Shown here: in pieces, positions 54,084-64,000 of the stretch
How positions within the stretch are numbered: the first letter of the stretch is position 1
How the letters are laid out: each line of letters starts with the position of its first letter
From: Streptomyces sp. NRRL F-5727
GTDB lineage: Bacteria; Actinomycetota; Actinomycetes; Streptomycetales; Streptomycetaceae
Assembly (NCBI RefSeq): GCF_000719555.1
Contig: NZ_JOGX01000037.1
Span: forward strand, 25,706 to 89,705
Direction of reading: 5' to 3'
DNA length: 64,000 nucleotides
The notes under the pieces: model-generated
What the model was told of the DNA's origin: nothing
The model's database searches: none
Seen by the model: only the letters and a program-made list of their open reading frames with translations
Position numbers and translations under genes: made by a program

Positions 54084-54222
54084 CTCGGATCCGATCCTCT
54101 CGTGCGGTGAGCAGGGGAAGCCTAGGGGCCGAGTCGGCGATTCACCTTGTTATGTCGCTAAAGGTGCACGCATTGGTTAATTGATATCTATTAGGACAAA
54201 ACGCCCCAGACATGGAGGAGAT

Positions 54223-55146
54223 GTGGGTCGGTATGTGATGCGCAGACTGCTGCAGATGATCCCCGTGTTCTTCGGGGCGACCCTGCTGCTGTTCCTCATG
54301 GTGAACGTGATGGGCGACCCGATCGCCGGCCTCTGCGGCGACCGGGCCTGCGATCCGGCCACCGCCGCCCGGCTCAGGGAGGAGTACGGGCTCGACAAGC
54401 CGGTCTGGCAGCAATACCTCACGTACATGGGCAACGTGTTCACGGGAGACTTCGGCACCGCCTTCAACGGCCAGGAGGTCACCGAACTCCTCGCCAGCGC
54501 CTACCCGGTCACCCTCCGTCTGACCATCGTCGCGATCCTCATCGAGATCGTCGTCGGCATCACCTTCGGCGTGATCAGCGGCCTCCGCCGGGGGCGTGCC
54601 GTGGACACCGGCGTCCTCATGACCACGCTCGTCGTGGTCTCCATCCCGACGTTCGTCACCGGATACGTGCTCCAGTACCTGTTCGGGGTGAAGTGGGGCT
54701 GGGTCTCGCCCACGGTCTCCGCCGACGCGCCCTTCAGCGAGCTGATCCTGCCCGGCATCGTGCTCGCCTCCGTCTCCCTCGCGTACGCGACGAGGCTGAC
54801 GCGCACCTCGGTCGCCGAGAACGCCCGCGCCGACTACGTCCGCACCGCCGTGGCCAAGGGACTGCCCCGGCGGCGGGTGGTCACCCGGCATCTGCTGCGC
54901 AACTCGCTCATCCCCGTCGTGACCTTCATCGGCGCGGACATCGGCGCCCTCATGGGAGGCGCCATCGTCACGGAGCGGATCTTCAACATCCACGGCGTCG
55001 GTTACCAGCTCTACCAGGGCATCCTCCGGCAGAACACCCAGACCGTCGTCGGGTTCACCACGGTCCTCGTGCTGGTCTTCCTCGTGGCGAACCTGCTCGT
55101 CGACCTCCTCTACTCCGTCCTCGACCCCAGGATCCGCTATGCCTGA
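54223..55146 (+). CDS. Peptide ABC transporter permease (DppB-type), cluster 2
   Basis: 307 aa from GTG at 54223 (VGRYVMRRLLQMIPVFFGAT), following GGAGGAG; an upstream TTG at 54181 would add a non-homologous extension. DppB family with six membrane segments and EAA loop RADYVRTAVAKGLPRRRVVTRHLLRNSLIPVVTF. A CGDRACD insert is present in the first periplasmic loop. The AT-rich stretch at 54150-54205 probably provides a separate promoter, since the SBP gene is 1.2 kb away across opposite-strand genes. Confidence 0.93.
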   Translation: MGRYVMRRLLQMIPVFFGATLLLFLMVNVMGDPIAGLCGDRACDPATAARLREEYGLDKPVWQQYLTYMGNVFTGDFGTAFNGQEVTELLASAYPVTLRLTIVAILIEIVVGITFGVISGLRRGRAVDTGVLMTTLVVVSIPTFVTGYVLQYLFGVKWGWVSPTVSADAPFSELILPGIVLASVSLAYATRLTRTSVAENARADYVRTAVAKGLPRRRVVTRHLLRNSLIPVVTFIGADIGALMGGAIVTERIFNIHGVGYQLYQGILRQNTQTVVGFTTVLVLVFLVANLLVDLLYSVLDPRIRYA

Positions 55147-56170
55147 GCCCGAGCAGTTCGAGCCGCTTGAGTCGTACGGCGAAGAAGGACGCGCGGTGGC
55201 ATCCACCGGCGCCGGAGGCGCGGCCGACCTCGGCACCGCCGAGGCCGAGACGCTGGAACCGCGCCCCCCGGGCACCGCCGGCGAGCGGGCCCCCGGCGAG
55301 CCGGAGGGCACCGGGCCCGACAAGAAGCCCCGCAGCCTCTGGTCCGACGCCTGGCGGGATCTCCGGCGCAATCCGATCTTCATCATCGCCGGACTGGTCA
55401 TCGCCTTCCTCGTGGTGATCTCCATCTGGCCGTCCCTGATCGCGTCCGGCGACCCGCTCGACTGCGACCTCGCCAAGGCCCAGCAGGGCTCCCAGGCGGG
55501 CCACCCCTTCGGATTCGACTCGCAGGGCTGTGACGTCTACACCCGAACGGTCTACGGCGCACGGACCTCGATCACCGTCGGCGTCCTCGCCACCACGGGG
55601 GTGGCGCTGCTCGGCGGCCTCCTGGGCGGCCTCGCGGGCTTCTTCGGAGGCGTGGGGGACGCGATCCTCTCCCGGGTCACCGACATCTTCTTCGCCATCC
55701 CCGTCGTCCTCGGCGGCCTCGTCCTGCTGTCCGTCGTCACCAGCAGCACCGTCTGGCCGGTCATCGGCTTCATGGTCCTGCTCGGCTGGCCACAGATCTC
55801 CCGCATCGCCCGCGGCTCCGTCATCACCGCCAAACAGCACGACTACGTCCAGGCGGCGCGAGCCCTCGGCGCCTCGAACGCCCGCATGATGCTGCGCCAC
55901 ATCACGCCCAACGCCGTGGCGCCCGTCATCGTCGTCGCGACGATCGCCCTCGGCACGTACATCTCGCTGGAAGCCACCCTCTCCTACCTCGGCGTCGGTC
56001 TGCGGCCCCCCACCGTCAGCTGGGGCATCGACATCTCCGCGGCCTCGCAGAACATCCGCAACGCCCCGCACATGCTGCTCTGGCCGGCCGGAGCGCTCGC
56101 CGTCACCGTGCTCGCCTTCATCATGCTCGGCGACGCCGTCCGCGACGCCCTCGACCCGAAGCTGAGGTAG
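55139..56170 (+). CDS. Peptide ABC transporter permease (DppC-type), cluster 2
   Basis: 343 aa, overlapping the previous stop by 8 bp. The acidic/Pro-rich N-terminal arm (1-60) is longer than in cluster 1, followed by SLWSDAWRDLRRNPIFIIAGLVIAF and six membrane segments. EAA loop KQHDYVQAARALGASNARMMLRHITPNAVAPVIV. An extracytoplasmic loop contains two Cys (LDCDLAK, SQGCDVY). Confidence 0.93.
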   Translation: MPEPEQFEPLESYGEEGRAVASTGAGGAADLGTAEAETLEPRPPGTAGERAPGEPEGTGPDKKPRSLWSDAWRDLRRNPIFIIAGLVIAFLVVISIWPSLIASGDPLDCDLAKAQQGSQAGHPFGFDSQGCDVYTRTVYGARTSITVGVLATTGVALLGGLLGGLAGFFGGVGDAILSRVTDIFFAIPVVLGGLVLLSVVTSSTVWPVIGFMVLLGWPQISRIARGSVITAKQHDYVQAARALGASNARMMLRHITPNAVAPVIVVATIALGTYISLEATLSYLGVGLRPPTVSWGIDISAASQNIRNAPHMLLWPAGALAVTVLAFIMLGDAVRDALDPKLR

Positions 56171-56176
56171 GGACCC

Positions 56177-57152
<976 letters not shown>

Positions 57153-57160
<8 letters not shown>

Positions 57161-58304
57161 GGCGATTCTCGAGGTCCGGGACCTGCACAAGCACTACCCG
57201 CTGACCCGGGGCATCCTCTTCAAGAAGCAGGTCGGCGCGGTCAGGGCGGTCGACGGCGTCGACTTCGAGCTCGCCGCCGGCGAGACCCTCGGCATCGTCG
57301 GCGAGTCCGGCTGCGGCAAGTCGACCGTCGCGAAGATGCTGGTCAACCTGGAGCGGCCGACATCCGGCTCGATCCGGTACAAGGGCGAGGACATCACCAA
57401 GATGTCCCCGCGCGCCCTCAAGGCCGTCCGCCGCAACATCCAGATGGTCTTCCAGGACCCGTACACCTCGCTCAACCCGCGCATGACGGTCGGCGACATC
57501 ATCGGCGAGCCGTACGAGATCCACCCCGAGGTCGCGCCCAAGGGGGACCGGCGCCGCAAGGTCCAGGACCTCCTCGACGTCGTCGGTCTCAACCCCGAGT
57601 ACATCAACCGCTACCCGCACCAGTTCTCCGGCGGCCAGCGCCAGCGCATCGGCATCGCCCGCGGCCTCGCGCTCCAGCCCGAGATCATCGTCGCCGACGA
57701 GCCGGTCTCCGCCCTCGACGTCTCCGTCCAGGCGCAGGTGGTCAACCTGCTGGACCGGCTCCAGTCCGAGTTCTCCCTCTCGTACGTCTTCATCGCCCAC
57801 GACCTGTCGATCGTGCGACACATCTCGGACCGCGTGGGCGTCATGTACCTCGGCCGGATCGTGGAGATCGGCACCGACGCCCAGATCTACGACCACCCCA
57901 CCCACCCCTACACCCAGGCGCTGCTCTCCGCCGTGCCCGTGCCGGACCCCGAGGCCCGCGTCCACCGCGAGCGGATCATCCTCACCGGCGACGTGCCCTC
58001 CCCGGCCAACATCCCCTCCGGCTGCCGCTTCCGCACCCGCTGCTGGAAGGCGCAGCGGCGGTGCGAGCTGGAGGTCCCGCTGCTCGCCGTCCCGGCCGTC
58101 TTCCGCCTCACCGACAGCCCCGCCAAGCACGACTCGGCCTGCCACTTCGCGGAGGAGAAGCAGGTGGTCCCGCCGGAGGAGTCGCTCACCCGCCCGGAGC
58201 CGCCGGCGGAGGGTCCGGCCCCGGCGGAGGCGGCCCGTGAGGCGGGGGCGGCGGAGGAGCGGCCCGAGGGCCCCGAGGAGCCGGGGAGTCCGAAGACCCT
58301 TTAA
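57153..58304 (+). CDS. Peptide ABC transporter ATPase (DppF-type), cluster 2
   Basis: 383 aa. Walker [71 protein letters not shown], then [15 protein letters not shown]. Lacks the N-terminal 17 residues of the cluster 1 paralogue and instead has an extra Glu/Pro/Ala-rich tail of about 40 residues. Last gene of the operon. Confidence 0.94.
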
Positions 58305-58324
58305 CGCCCCCGCAACCGCGGGGA

Positions 58325-58353
58325 ATCGGATCCGATATACGGATATCGGATCC
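58325..58353. repeat. Nested palindromes downstream of peptide-ABC operon 2
   Basis: ATCGGATCCGAT (58325-58336) is itself a 12-bp palindrome and also the left half of a larger dyad: GGATCCGATAT (58328-58338) and ATATCGGATCC (58343-58353), perfect 11-bp arms around ACGG. It lies 20 bp past the stop and before the real terminator. Confidence 0.75.
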
Positions 58354-58382
58354 TGCTGAACGTGCGGCCGTGCGGGTGCCGT

Positions 58383-58416
58383 CGGCCGGCGGGGCTCCCC
58401 GGAGCCCCGCCGGCCG
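58383..58416 (+). terminator. Terminator of peptide-ABC operon 2
   Basis: Perfect 16-bp GC arms (CGGCCGGCGGGGCTCC and complement), 2-base loop, then TTA. Confidence 0.8.
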
Positions 58417-58492
58417 TTACTCCGTCACGTCCACCCCGCCCCTTGGCCGGAACCGCTTGTTTCGGTCGCCGCTGACCGTGAGTATCGGCCGC

Positions 58493-59431
58493 GTGACTGT
58501 GACACGACCGGCACGTCTCACCGGGGCCGCGCTCGCCGCCGGGCTCGCCCTCGTCCCCTTCGTCTGGATCCTGCGCGACCTCGCCGCCCTCGGCTCGCCC
58601 GCGGACCTGTTCTGGTACTGGGCCGGCGACCGCTTCCGGCTCTCCCGGATCCGGGCCGCCACCACCCTGCTCGACCCGGTCCTCTGCCTCGCCGCCGCCG
58701 GCACCGCCCTCGCCGCCCTCCGCTCCCGGCACGCCGCCGGGGCGCTCGCCGCCACCGGCGCCGTCGCCTTCGCCGTCCGCCTCCCCGGTCTCTGGACCCA
58801 CGGCACCGGCCCCCTCGTCACCGCCCTGACCGAACTCGCCCTCGCCGCCGGGCTCCTGGTCACCGCGCTCGCCGGCCGCCGCCCGCCCGTCGCCCCCGAG
58901 GAGCGCACCCCCACCCGGCCGCACCGCGGACCGGCCGTCGCCGCCGGCCTCCTGCTCATCGCCGCGGCCCTCGTCCTGGTGGTCCAGGAGGTCCGCTGGA
59001 TCACCCGGGTCGACCCCCGGTTCGCCGTCGACCGCTTCACCGGCGGCCGGTCCGTCCTCGGCGCCGCGCTCGGCGTCCCGCCCGGCTGGCTCGCGCTCGT
59101 CTTCGTCGCCCTCTACCTGACCGCCGCCGGCTCCGCCCTCGCCGCCGCCCGCCACACCCGCCCCCTCGGCGTCCTCGCCGGCGGCCTCCTCCTGACCGGC
59201 GGCCTCGCCGAACTCGCCCGGCTGGTCCGCGTCCACCTCCACTACGACGTCTGGTACGTCACCGCCCCCGAGGTCGACGTCCCCGGCCTCGCCACCTCCG
59301 GCTACGCGGCGCTCGCCGGGGCCGCCGTCCTCGCCCTCCTGGCCGGGCGCGGCGCCCCCGACGCCGCACCCGCACCCTGGGCCCCCGCGGCGACCCCGCC
59401 GCCGCCCTACCCGCGCCCGCCCGGCTGGTGA
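58493..59431 (+). CDS. Hypothetical integral membrane protein
   Basis: 312 aa from GTG at 58493 (VTVTRPARLTGAALAAG); GTG at 58478 is possible and neither has a good ribosome site. About eight hydrophobic helices in pairs, including LAAGLALVPFVWILRDLAAL, LLDPVLCLAAAGTALAAL, AVAAGLLLIAAALVLVVQEV, LALVFVALYLTAAGSALAAAR, ending in a Pro-rich tail. I do not recognise a family; it overlaps the tail of the convergent peptidase gene by 25 bp. Confidence 0.65.
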   Translation: MTVTRPARLTGAALAAGLALVPFVWILRDLAALGSPADLFWYWAGDRFRLSRIRAATTLLDPVLCLAAAGTALAALRSRHAAGALAATGAVAFAVRLPGLWTHGTGPLVTALTELALAAGLLVTALAGRRPPVAPEERTPTRPHRGPAVAAGLLLIAAALVLVVQEVRWITRVDPRFAVDRFTGGRSVLGAALGVPPGWLALVFVALYLTAAGSALAAARHTRPLGVLAGGLLLTGGLAELARLVRVHLHYDVWYVTAPEVDVPGLATSGYAALAGAAVLALLAGRGAPDAAPAPWAPAATPPPPYPRPPGW

Positions 59432-61593
59432 TCCGGGAAGCCCCCCAGCGACCGCTTCAGGAAGTCGACCTGGAGCAGCAGCAGGTTCTCCGCCACCTGC
59501 TCCTGCGGGGTCATGTGCGTCACCCCCGACAGCGGCAGCACCTCGTGCGGCCGGCCCGCCGCGAGCAGCGCCGACGACAGCCGCAGCGCGTGCGCCACCA
59601 CCACGTTGTCGTCGGCCAGACCGTGCACGATCATCATCGGCCGGGCCGGCTCCTCCGGCGCCGCCAGACCGTCGTCGGTGAGCAGCGACTGCGCCGCGTA
59701 CACCTCCGGATCCGCGCCGGGCGTGCCCAGGTACCGCTCGGTGTAGTGGGTGTCGTACAGCCGCCAGTCGGTCACCGGCGCCCCCACCACCGCCGCGTGG
59801 AAGACGTCGGGCCGGCGCAGCACCGCGAGCCCCGCCAGATAGCCGCCGAACGACCAGCCCCGCACCGCCACCCGGTCCAGGTCCAGCGGGAACCGCTCCG
59901 CCAGCGCCCGTACCGCCGCCACCTGGTCCTCCAGCGTCACCGTGAAGTCCCGCAGCACCGCCTTCTCCCAGGCCGGCGACCGCCACGGGGTGCCCCGGCC
60001 GTCCGCCACCACCACGGCGAAGCCCTGCTCGGCGAACCACTGCGAGGTCAGGTGCGCGTTGTGCGCGGCCACCACCCGGGGCCCGTGCGGACCGCCGTAC
60101 GGATCCATCAGCACCGGCAGCGGCCCCTGCCCCGCCTCGTACCAGGACGGCAGCAGCACCGCGCAGGGGATCCGCCGTTCACCCGCCTCCGTGAACACCG
60201 GCCGGGCCCGCAGCGGCGGTTCGACCGCGGACGAGCCCACCACCGCCACCTGCTTGCCGTCGCGCAGCACCCGCGCCACCGCGCCCGCCGTCTCCGGCCG
60301 CGCGGACACCAGCACGGTCACGGCGCCGCAGCGCACCGCCCCGTGCCAGCCCGTGCCCTCCGAGACCCGCTCCACGCCCCGCGCCGACACCCGGTACACA
60401 TGGGCCTCGCCGGTCTCCGGCTCCGCCGCCGCCTCGCCCGCAGACGCCGTCACCAGCACGTCGTCCGCGCCCACGTCGAGCACCGCCCGTACGTGCAGCG
60501 AGGCGTCCGTCAGCCGCTCCTCGCCCACGGTCAGCGCCCGCGCCCCGCTCTCGTCGCCGACCCGCACCAGCTGCCCGTCCGGCGACCAGCACGGCACCCC
60601 CGGCAGCAGTTCCAGCCAGGCCGGATCCCGCTCCTCCCGCACCGTCGCGGTGGTGCCCGACGCCGTGTCCACCGCGAGCACCCGCGCGTCGCGCTGGTCC
60701 CGCGCCTGCACCAGCAGCAGCGGCGCGCCCGCCGAGGACCAGTGCACGCGCGCGAGGTAGGGGAACCGCTCCCGGTCCCACACCACCTCGGTACGGGACC
60801 CGTCGAGGCCGTACAGGAAGAGCCGCACCTCCGCGTTGGGCGTCCCCGCCGCCGGATAGCCCACCCGCTGCGGCTCGCGCTCCGGGTGCGCCGGGTCCGC
60901 GATGTACCAGCGGCGCACCGCGCGGTCGTCGGCGCGGGCCACGAGGAGCCGGTCCGACTCCGGAGACCACCAGAAGCCGCGGTCCCGGCCCATCTCCTCC
61001 GAGGCGATGAATTCGGCCAATCCGTAGGTGGTGTGCCCGTCCTCCGGAACCGCCAGTTCCGTGTCACCGGAACCGTCCGCTCCGACCACCCGCAGCGCGC
61101 CGCCCGACACATACGCCACCCGCCGCCCGTCCGGCGCGGGCCGCGGGTCGATCACCGGCCCCGGCACCGGCAGCTCCCGCGCCGTGCCGGCCCGCAGCTC
61201 GGCGGTGAACAGCCGCCCGGACAGGGCGAACGCCGCCAGCTCGACCGTCGCGTCCACCGCGTACCCGACGATCCCCGCCGACCCCTCGCGGCTCCGCTCG
61301 CGCCGGGCCCGCTCCTCCGGGGACAGCTCCTCCTCGGCCCCCGCGAGCAGCGCGGACGGCTCCGCGACGACCCGCTCCACCGGCTCCCCGCCGTCCGCCG
61401 GCAGGTCGAGCACCCACAGCCCGTGCGTCCGGTCGGTGCCCGAGCCGGAGCGGACGAAAGCGACGCGCTCCCCGTCCGGGGAGACCGAGAAGCCGCGCGG
61501 CACCCCCAGGCCGAACCGCTGGGTCCTGGCGTGCAGACGCGGGAAGGAGAGCCCCACGGATGGGGCGGACGAGTACTGCTGAGGCATGGTCAT
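59407..61593 (-). CDS. S9-family peptidase (dipeptidyl-peptidase IV type)
   Basis: 728 aa from MTMPQQYS; ATG at 61587 is an alternative, neither with a clear ribosome site. An N-terminal beta-propeller (about 30-460, with FSVSPDGERVAFVRSG and WSPESDRLLVARADD) regulates access to the C-terminal alpha/beta-hydrolase: DPYGGPHGPRVV, GFAVVVADGRGTPWRS, nucleophile serine near residue 580 in GWSFGGYLA, then MIVHGLADDNVV with the Asp and LSGVTHMTP with the His. It removes N-terminal dipeptides, typically X-Pro. No signal peptide, so probably cytoplasmic; it could process peptides imported by the neighbouring ABC systems. Confidence 0.92.
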   Translation of the reverse strand: MTMPQQYSSAPSVGLSFPRLHARTQRFGLGVPRGFSVSPDGERVAFVRSGSGTDRTHGLWVLDLPADGGEPVERVVAEPSALLAGAEEELSPEERARRERSREGSAGIVGYAVDATVELAAFALSGRLFTAELRAGTARELPVPGPVIDPRPAPDGRRVAYVSGGALRVVGADGSGDTELAVPEDGHTTYGLAEFIASEEMGRDRGFWWSPESDRLLVARADDRAVRRWYIADPAHPEREPQRVGYPAAGTPNAEVRLFLYGLDGSRTEVVWDRERFPYLARVHWSSAGAPLLLVQARDQRDARVLAVDTASGTTATVREERDPAWLELLPGVPCWSPDGQLVRVGDESGARALTVGEERLTDASLHVRAVLDVGADDVLVTASAGEAAAEPETGEAHVYRVSARGVERVSEGTGWHGAVRCGAVTVLVSARPETAGAVARVLRDGKQVAVVGSSAVEPPLRARPVFTEAGERRIPCAVLLPSWYEAGQGPLPVLMDPYGGPHGPRVVAAHNAHLTSQWFAEQGFAVVVADGRGTPWRSPAWEKAVLRDFTVTLEDQVAAVRALAERFPLDLDRVAVRGWSFGGYLAGLAVLRRPDVFHAAVVGAPVTDWRLYDTHYTERYLGTPGADPEVYAAQSLLTDDGLAAPEEPARPMMIVHGLADDNVVVAHALRLSSALLAAGRPHEVLPLSGVTHMTPQEQVAENLLLLQVDFLKRSLGGFPDHQPGGRG

Positions 61594-61831
61594 AAGGCTG
61601 AAAGTAGCGCTGTGAGCCCCCTCGCGCGCCTGTACGCCGATCAATGCGCGGGTACGGATAGTTATGATCCGTAGCGCTTGGTGGGTGCCCCTCCGTGGGT
61701 ATGCACCCGCGTGGGAACCCCTGGCACATGCCCGGGGACCGCACCGCGCGCACGCACCACCCGCACGAACCCTGCCCGACCCGCTCGCACGAACCGCTCG
61801 AATTCCCGACCGAAGGTGGAGGTGAACCGCC

Positions 61832-62032
61832 GTGGCACTCTCGCTCTCGATCTCCGTGGTGGTGCTGCTGGCGATCGTCGTCTTCCTGCTGATCCGGAAA
61901 TCCGGACTCAAAGCCGGTCATGCGGTGGTCTGCGCGCTCCTGGGCTTCTACCTCGCCAGCTCCTCCCTCTCCGACTCCATCACCACCCTCACCACCAACG
62001 TGGCGAGCATGATCGCCGGCATCAAGTTCTGA
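61832..62032 (+). CDS. Small membrane protein upstream of mshB
   Basis: 66 aa from GTG with GGAGG upstream. Two hydrophobic helices: LSISVVVLLAIVVFLLIRKSG (about 4-24) and AVVCALLGFYLASSSLSDSI (about 31-50), with KSGLKAGH between. No family recognised beyond being a conserved-looking small actinobacterial membrane protein. 41 bp before mshB, same strand, possibly co-transcribed. Confidence 0.72.
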   Translation: MALSLSISVVVLLAIVVFLLIRKSGLKAGHAVVCALLGFYLASSSLSDSITTLTTNVASMIAGIKF

Positions 62033-62073
62033 CCCGGGCGGTCACCGGCGGCCCCGCCTCGTAGGGTGGGGCC

Positions 62074-62994
62074 ATGACCGATCTCCCCGCCCGTCGTCTG
62101 CTCCTCGTGCACGCGCACCCCGACGACGAGTCGATCAACAACGGCGCCACCATGGCCCGGTACGCGGCCGAAGGCGCCCTTGTCACCCTGGTCACCTGCA
62201 CCCTGGGCGAGGAGGGCGAGGTCATCCCGCCCGACCTGGCCCATCTGGCCCCCGACCGCGAGGACCGCCTCGGACCGCACCGCGTCGGCGAACTCGCCGC
62301 CGCGATGGCCGCCCTCGGCGTCACCGACCACCGCTTCCTCGGCGGCGAGGGGCGCTTCCGCGACTCCGGCATGATGGGCGTCCCCCAGAACGAGCGCGCG
62401 AACGCCTTCTGGAACACCGACGTGGACACCGCCGCCGCCCCGCTGGTCGAGGTGATCCGCGAGACCCGCCCGCAGGTCCTCGTCACCTACGACCCCGACG
62501 GCGGCTACGGCCACCCCGACCACATCCAGGCCCACCGGGTCGCCATGCGCGCCGCCGACCTCGCCGCCGACCCCGGCCACCGCCCGGACCTCGGCCCGGC
62601 CCACACCATCGCCAAGATCTACTGGAACCGGGTGCCCCGCCCCGTCGCCGAGGCCGGCTTCGCCCGGCTGGCCGCCGAGGGCTCCGCCTTCCCGAAGGAC
62701 GCCGTCCTCGCCGACGTCCCCGGCGTCGTCGACGAGGACCGCATCACCGCCGAGATCGACGGCGGCGACCTCGCCACCGCGACCTCGTACGCGGCCCGCA
62801 AGAGGGCCGCCATGGCCGCCCACGCCACCCAGGTCGCCGTCGACGGCCCCTGGTTCGCCCTCTCCAACGACCTCGGCCAGCCGCTCTTCACCACCGAGTA
62901 CTACGAACTCGTCCGCGGCACCTCCGGCGCCCCGGCCGGCGAGCGCGAGACCGACCTCTTCGCGGGCCTCCCCGAGGAGGCGACCGCCCGATGA
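62074..62994 (+). CDS. mshB: Mycothiol biosynthesis deacetylase MshB
   Basis: 306 aa. Zinc-dependent removal of acetate from GlcNAc-inositol, the second enzymatic stage of mycothiol synthesis. PIG-L fold with AHPDDES (H15, D18 as metal ligands, D17 as general base) and the third ligand H147 in [24 protein letters not shown] [13 protein letters not shown] and [15 protein letters not shown] are MshB-specific. Length matches the actinobacterial enzyme. Its stop overlaps the following DUF6113 start by 4 bp (ATGA). Confidence 0.95.
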   Translation: MTDLPARRLLLVHAHPDDESINNGATMARYAAEGALVTLVTCTLGEEGEVIPPDLAHLAPDREDRLGPHRVGELAAAMAALGVTDHRFLGGEGRFRDSGMMGVPQNERANAFWNTDVDTAAAPLVEVIRETRPQVLVTYDPDGGYGHPDHIQAHRVAMRAADLAADPGHRPDLGPAHTIAKIYWNRVPRPVAEAGFARLAAEGSAFPKDAVLADVPGVVDEDRITAEIDGGDLATATSYAARKRAAMAAHATQVAVDGPWFALSNDLGQPLFTTEYYELVRGTSGAPAGERETDLFAGLPEEATAR

Positions 62995-63344
62995 CCAGCC
63001 CCGCCGCCCGGTACGCCGCCTACGCCGGCCTCCTCGTCCTCGGCGCCGTCACCGGCACCGCCGGCGCCCTCGTCCAGGCCGCCTGGCTCCCCCTCGGCCT
63101 GCTCCTCGCCCTCCTCGGCACCGCCGCCCTCTTCTACGGCGGCATGCGCGCCACCGGCAACCAGGTCGGCCTCGCCGCCGCGGGCGGCGGCTGGCTCCTC
63201 GCCGTCATCGTGCTGAGCCTCGGCCGCCCCGAGGGCGACGGGCTCTTCGGCGGCGGCATCGGCGAGCTGCTCTTCCTCTTCGGGGGCATGGCGGCCGCTG
63301 TGGCCTGCGCCACCGTCAGCAGGCTGCCCCAGGGCACCCCGTAG
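62991..63344 (+). CDS. DUF6113 membrane protein
   Basis: 117 aa, ATGA overlap with mshB, so translationally coupled. Four hydrophobic helices ([74 protein letters not shown]). It matches the DUF6113 family commonly found directly after mshB in Streptomyces. Function unknown; a link to mycothiol metabolism is only positional. Confidence 0.8.
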   Translation: MTSPAARYAAYAGLLVLGAVTGTAGALVQAAWLPLGLLLALLGTAALFYGGMRATGNQVGLAAAGGGWLLAVIVLSLGRPEGDGLFGGGIGELLFLFGGMAAAVACATVSRLPQGTP

Positions 63345-63496
63345 ACCGTCCCGCGGACCACCCCTGAGCGGCCGGAGTCCGCACCGAGCGGATAACCGGC
63401 GGCGCCGGACAGTATGGTGGTGCGCGCCGCCGAACCGCCCGGGACAGTACGAGCATCAGCAAGAGCGGGCGGCGGAGCCAACCGGGAGATCCTGCT

Positions 63497-64000
63497 TTGA
63501 GTCGTGAAACTGGTCGAGAGACCGACAGTTCGTCCTCCGGCGCCCAGGGGCGCGGCGGGGCCGCCTACCCGTCGGGAACCCAGCCTTATGGATCCCGCCA
63601 GTATCCGTCGCTCCACCCGACGCAGGACGCGCCGGAGGAGGGCCCCGGCGCGCCCGCCGCGCCGCCGGAGGAGCCCAAGACCGAGACCACCCTGACGACC
63701 CGGATCCGCATCAACATTCCGGGTTCGCGGCCGATCCCGCCGGTCGTGGTCCGCAAGCCCGTCGCCGGCGCCGCGGACGACGCCGCCGAGCCGGAGCGGT
63801 CCGCTCCCGCGCCGGCCCCGGAGCCCGAGCCGGAGCCGGCTCCCGCCCCGGCCGCGCCCGAGCCGCCGCAGGCCGCCGCAGAGGCGCCCAGGGCGAAGGA
63901 GCCCAGCGACTGGTTCGCGCCCCGCAAGAGCGCGCCCGCGGCCCCCGCGCCCGGCCCCGCCGCCCCGGCGGCCCCGGCCCCCGCGGCACCCGCCCCCGCC
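63497..64000 (+). CDS. Pro/Ala-rich protein, N-terminal part only
   Basis: Starts at TTG (LSRETGRETDSSSS), with GGGAG about 10 nt upstream, and stays open for 168 codons to the window end. A hydrophilic Ser/Gly/Tyr region is followed by TTLTTRIRINIPGSRPIPPVVVRKPV and a Pro/Ala/Glu repeat-like tract, then SDWFAPRKSAP. Such tracts usually precede a membrane segment in Streptomyces proteins; the rest is not visible. No function assigned. Confidence 0.6.
   Translation, partial: MSRETGRETDSSSSGAQGRGGAAYPSGTQPYGSRQYPSLHPTQDAPEEGPGAPAAPPEEPKTETTLTTRIRINIPGSRPIPPVVVRKPVAGAADDAAEPERSAPAPAPEPEPEPAPAPAAPEPPQAAAEAPRAKEPSDWFAPRKSAPAAPAPGPAAPAAPAPAAPAPA

Overview
The window is chromosomal DNA of a Streptomyces or a very close relative. 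Base composition is very GC-rich throughout, coding density is high, GTG starts are common, and the gene set is typical: WhiB-like protein, AfsR-like SARP, mycothiol deacetylase MshB, SpoIIE/RsbW-type regulators, DUF1707, DUF4245, DUF6542, DUF6113 and secreted hydrolases. The order fumarase - wblI - glpX - xseBA - ispH - ppgK - ychF ... typA - two oligopeptide ABC clusters - mshB recalls the SCO5044-SCO5126 interval of S. coelicolor, including the bldK neighbourhood. That comparison is from memory, not from a search.

Region 1 (1-13.8 kb) is conserved core: a cut-off secreted AOC/dirigent-like protein, a secreted acid phosphatase, class I fumarase, a DUF1707 protein, WblI, GlpX, a DUF4245 protein, a nitroreductase, XseB/XseA, an APC permease, IspH, polyphosphate glucokinase, a DUF6542 protein and YchF. 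Region 2 (13.76-16.78 kb) is the standout: a roughly 3-kb insertion at the 3' end of ychF, bounded by an exact 18-bp direct repeat of the last six ychF codons. It carries a RelE/YefM-type toxin-antitoxin pair and, divergently, a helix-hairpin-helix SNF2-like helicase, with no integrase. Region 3 (16.8-28.9 kb) is secretion and regulation: an EEP-fold secreted protein with altered catalytic motifs, a SARP/NB-ARC/TPR regulator, a DUF4232 lipoprotein, a secreted subtilase facing a serpin, a DUF4190/septum-formation protein, a GH18 chitinase with a DasR-type operator in its promoter, and a GntR/HutC regulator.

Region 4 (29.0-39.9 kb) holds an NCS1 permease with a Cys-rich tail, a 58-aa SPOR-like protein, a Nudix hydrolase, an RsbW-like ATPase, a PAS-PAS-GAF-PP2C-HATPase phosphatase, a TPM protein with PspA, a GH18-like anchored protein and a transglutaminase-like protein. 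Region 5 (40.0-58.4 kb) is peptide uptake: an orphan family-5 binding protein, TypA, then two complete tandem SBP-permease-permease-ATPase-ATPase clusters. The second is split by two opposite-strand secreted genes. Region 6 (58.5-64 kb) has a membrane protein, an S9 peptidase, a tiny membrane protein, mshB, a DUF6113 protein and the start of a Pro/Ala-rich protein.

A recurrent local oddity is short tandem repeats at gene ends: a 10-bp array between xseA and xseB, about four copies of the ispH 3' end including its stop region, a 12-bp array running through the pspA stop codon, and CG-alternating repeats near 39.0 kb. No rRNA, tRNA, CRISPR array, transposase or replication origin was seen.
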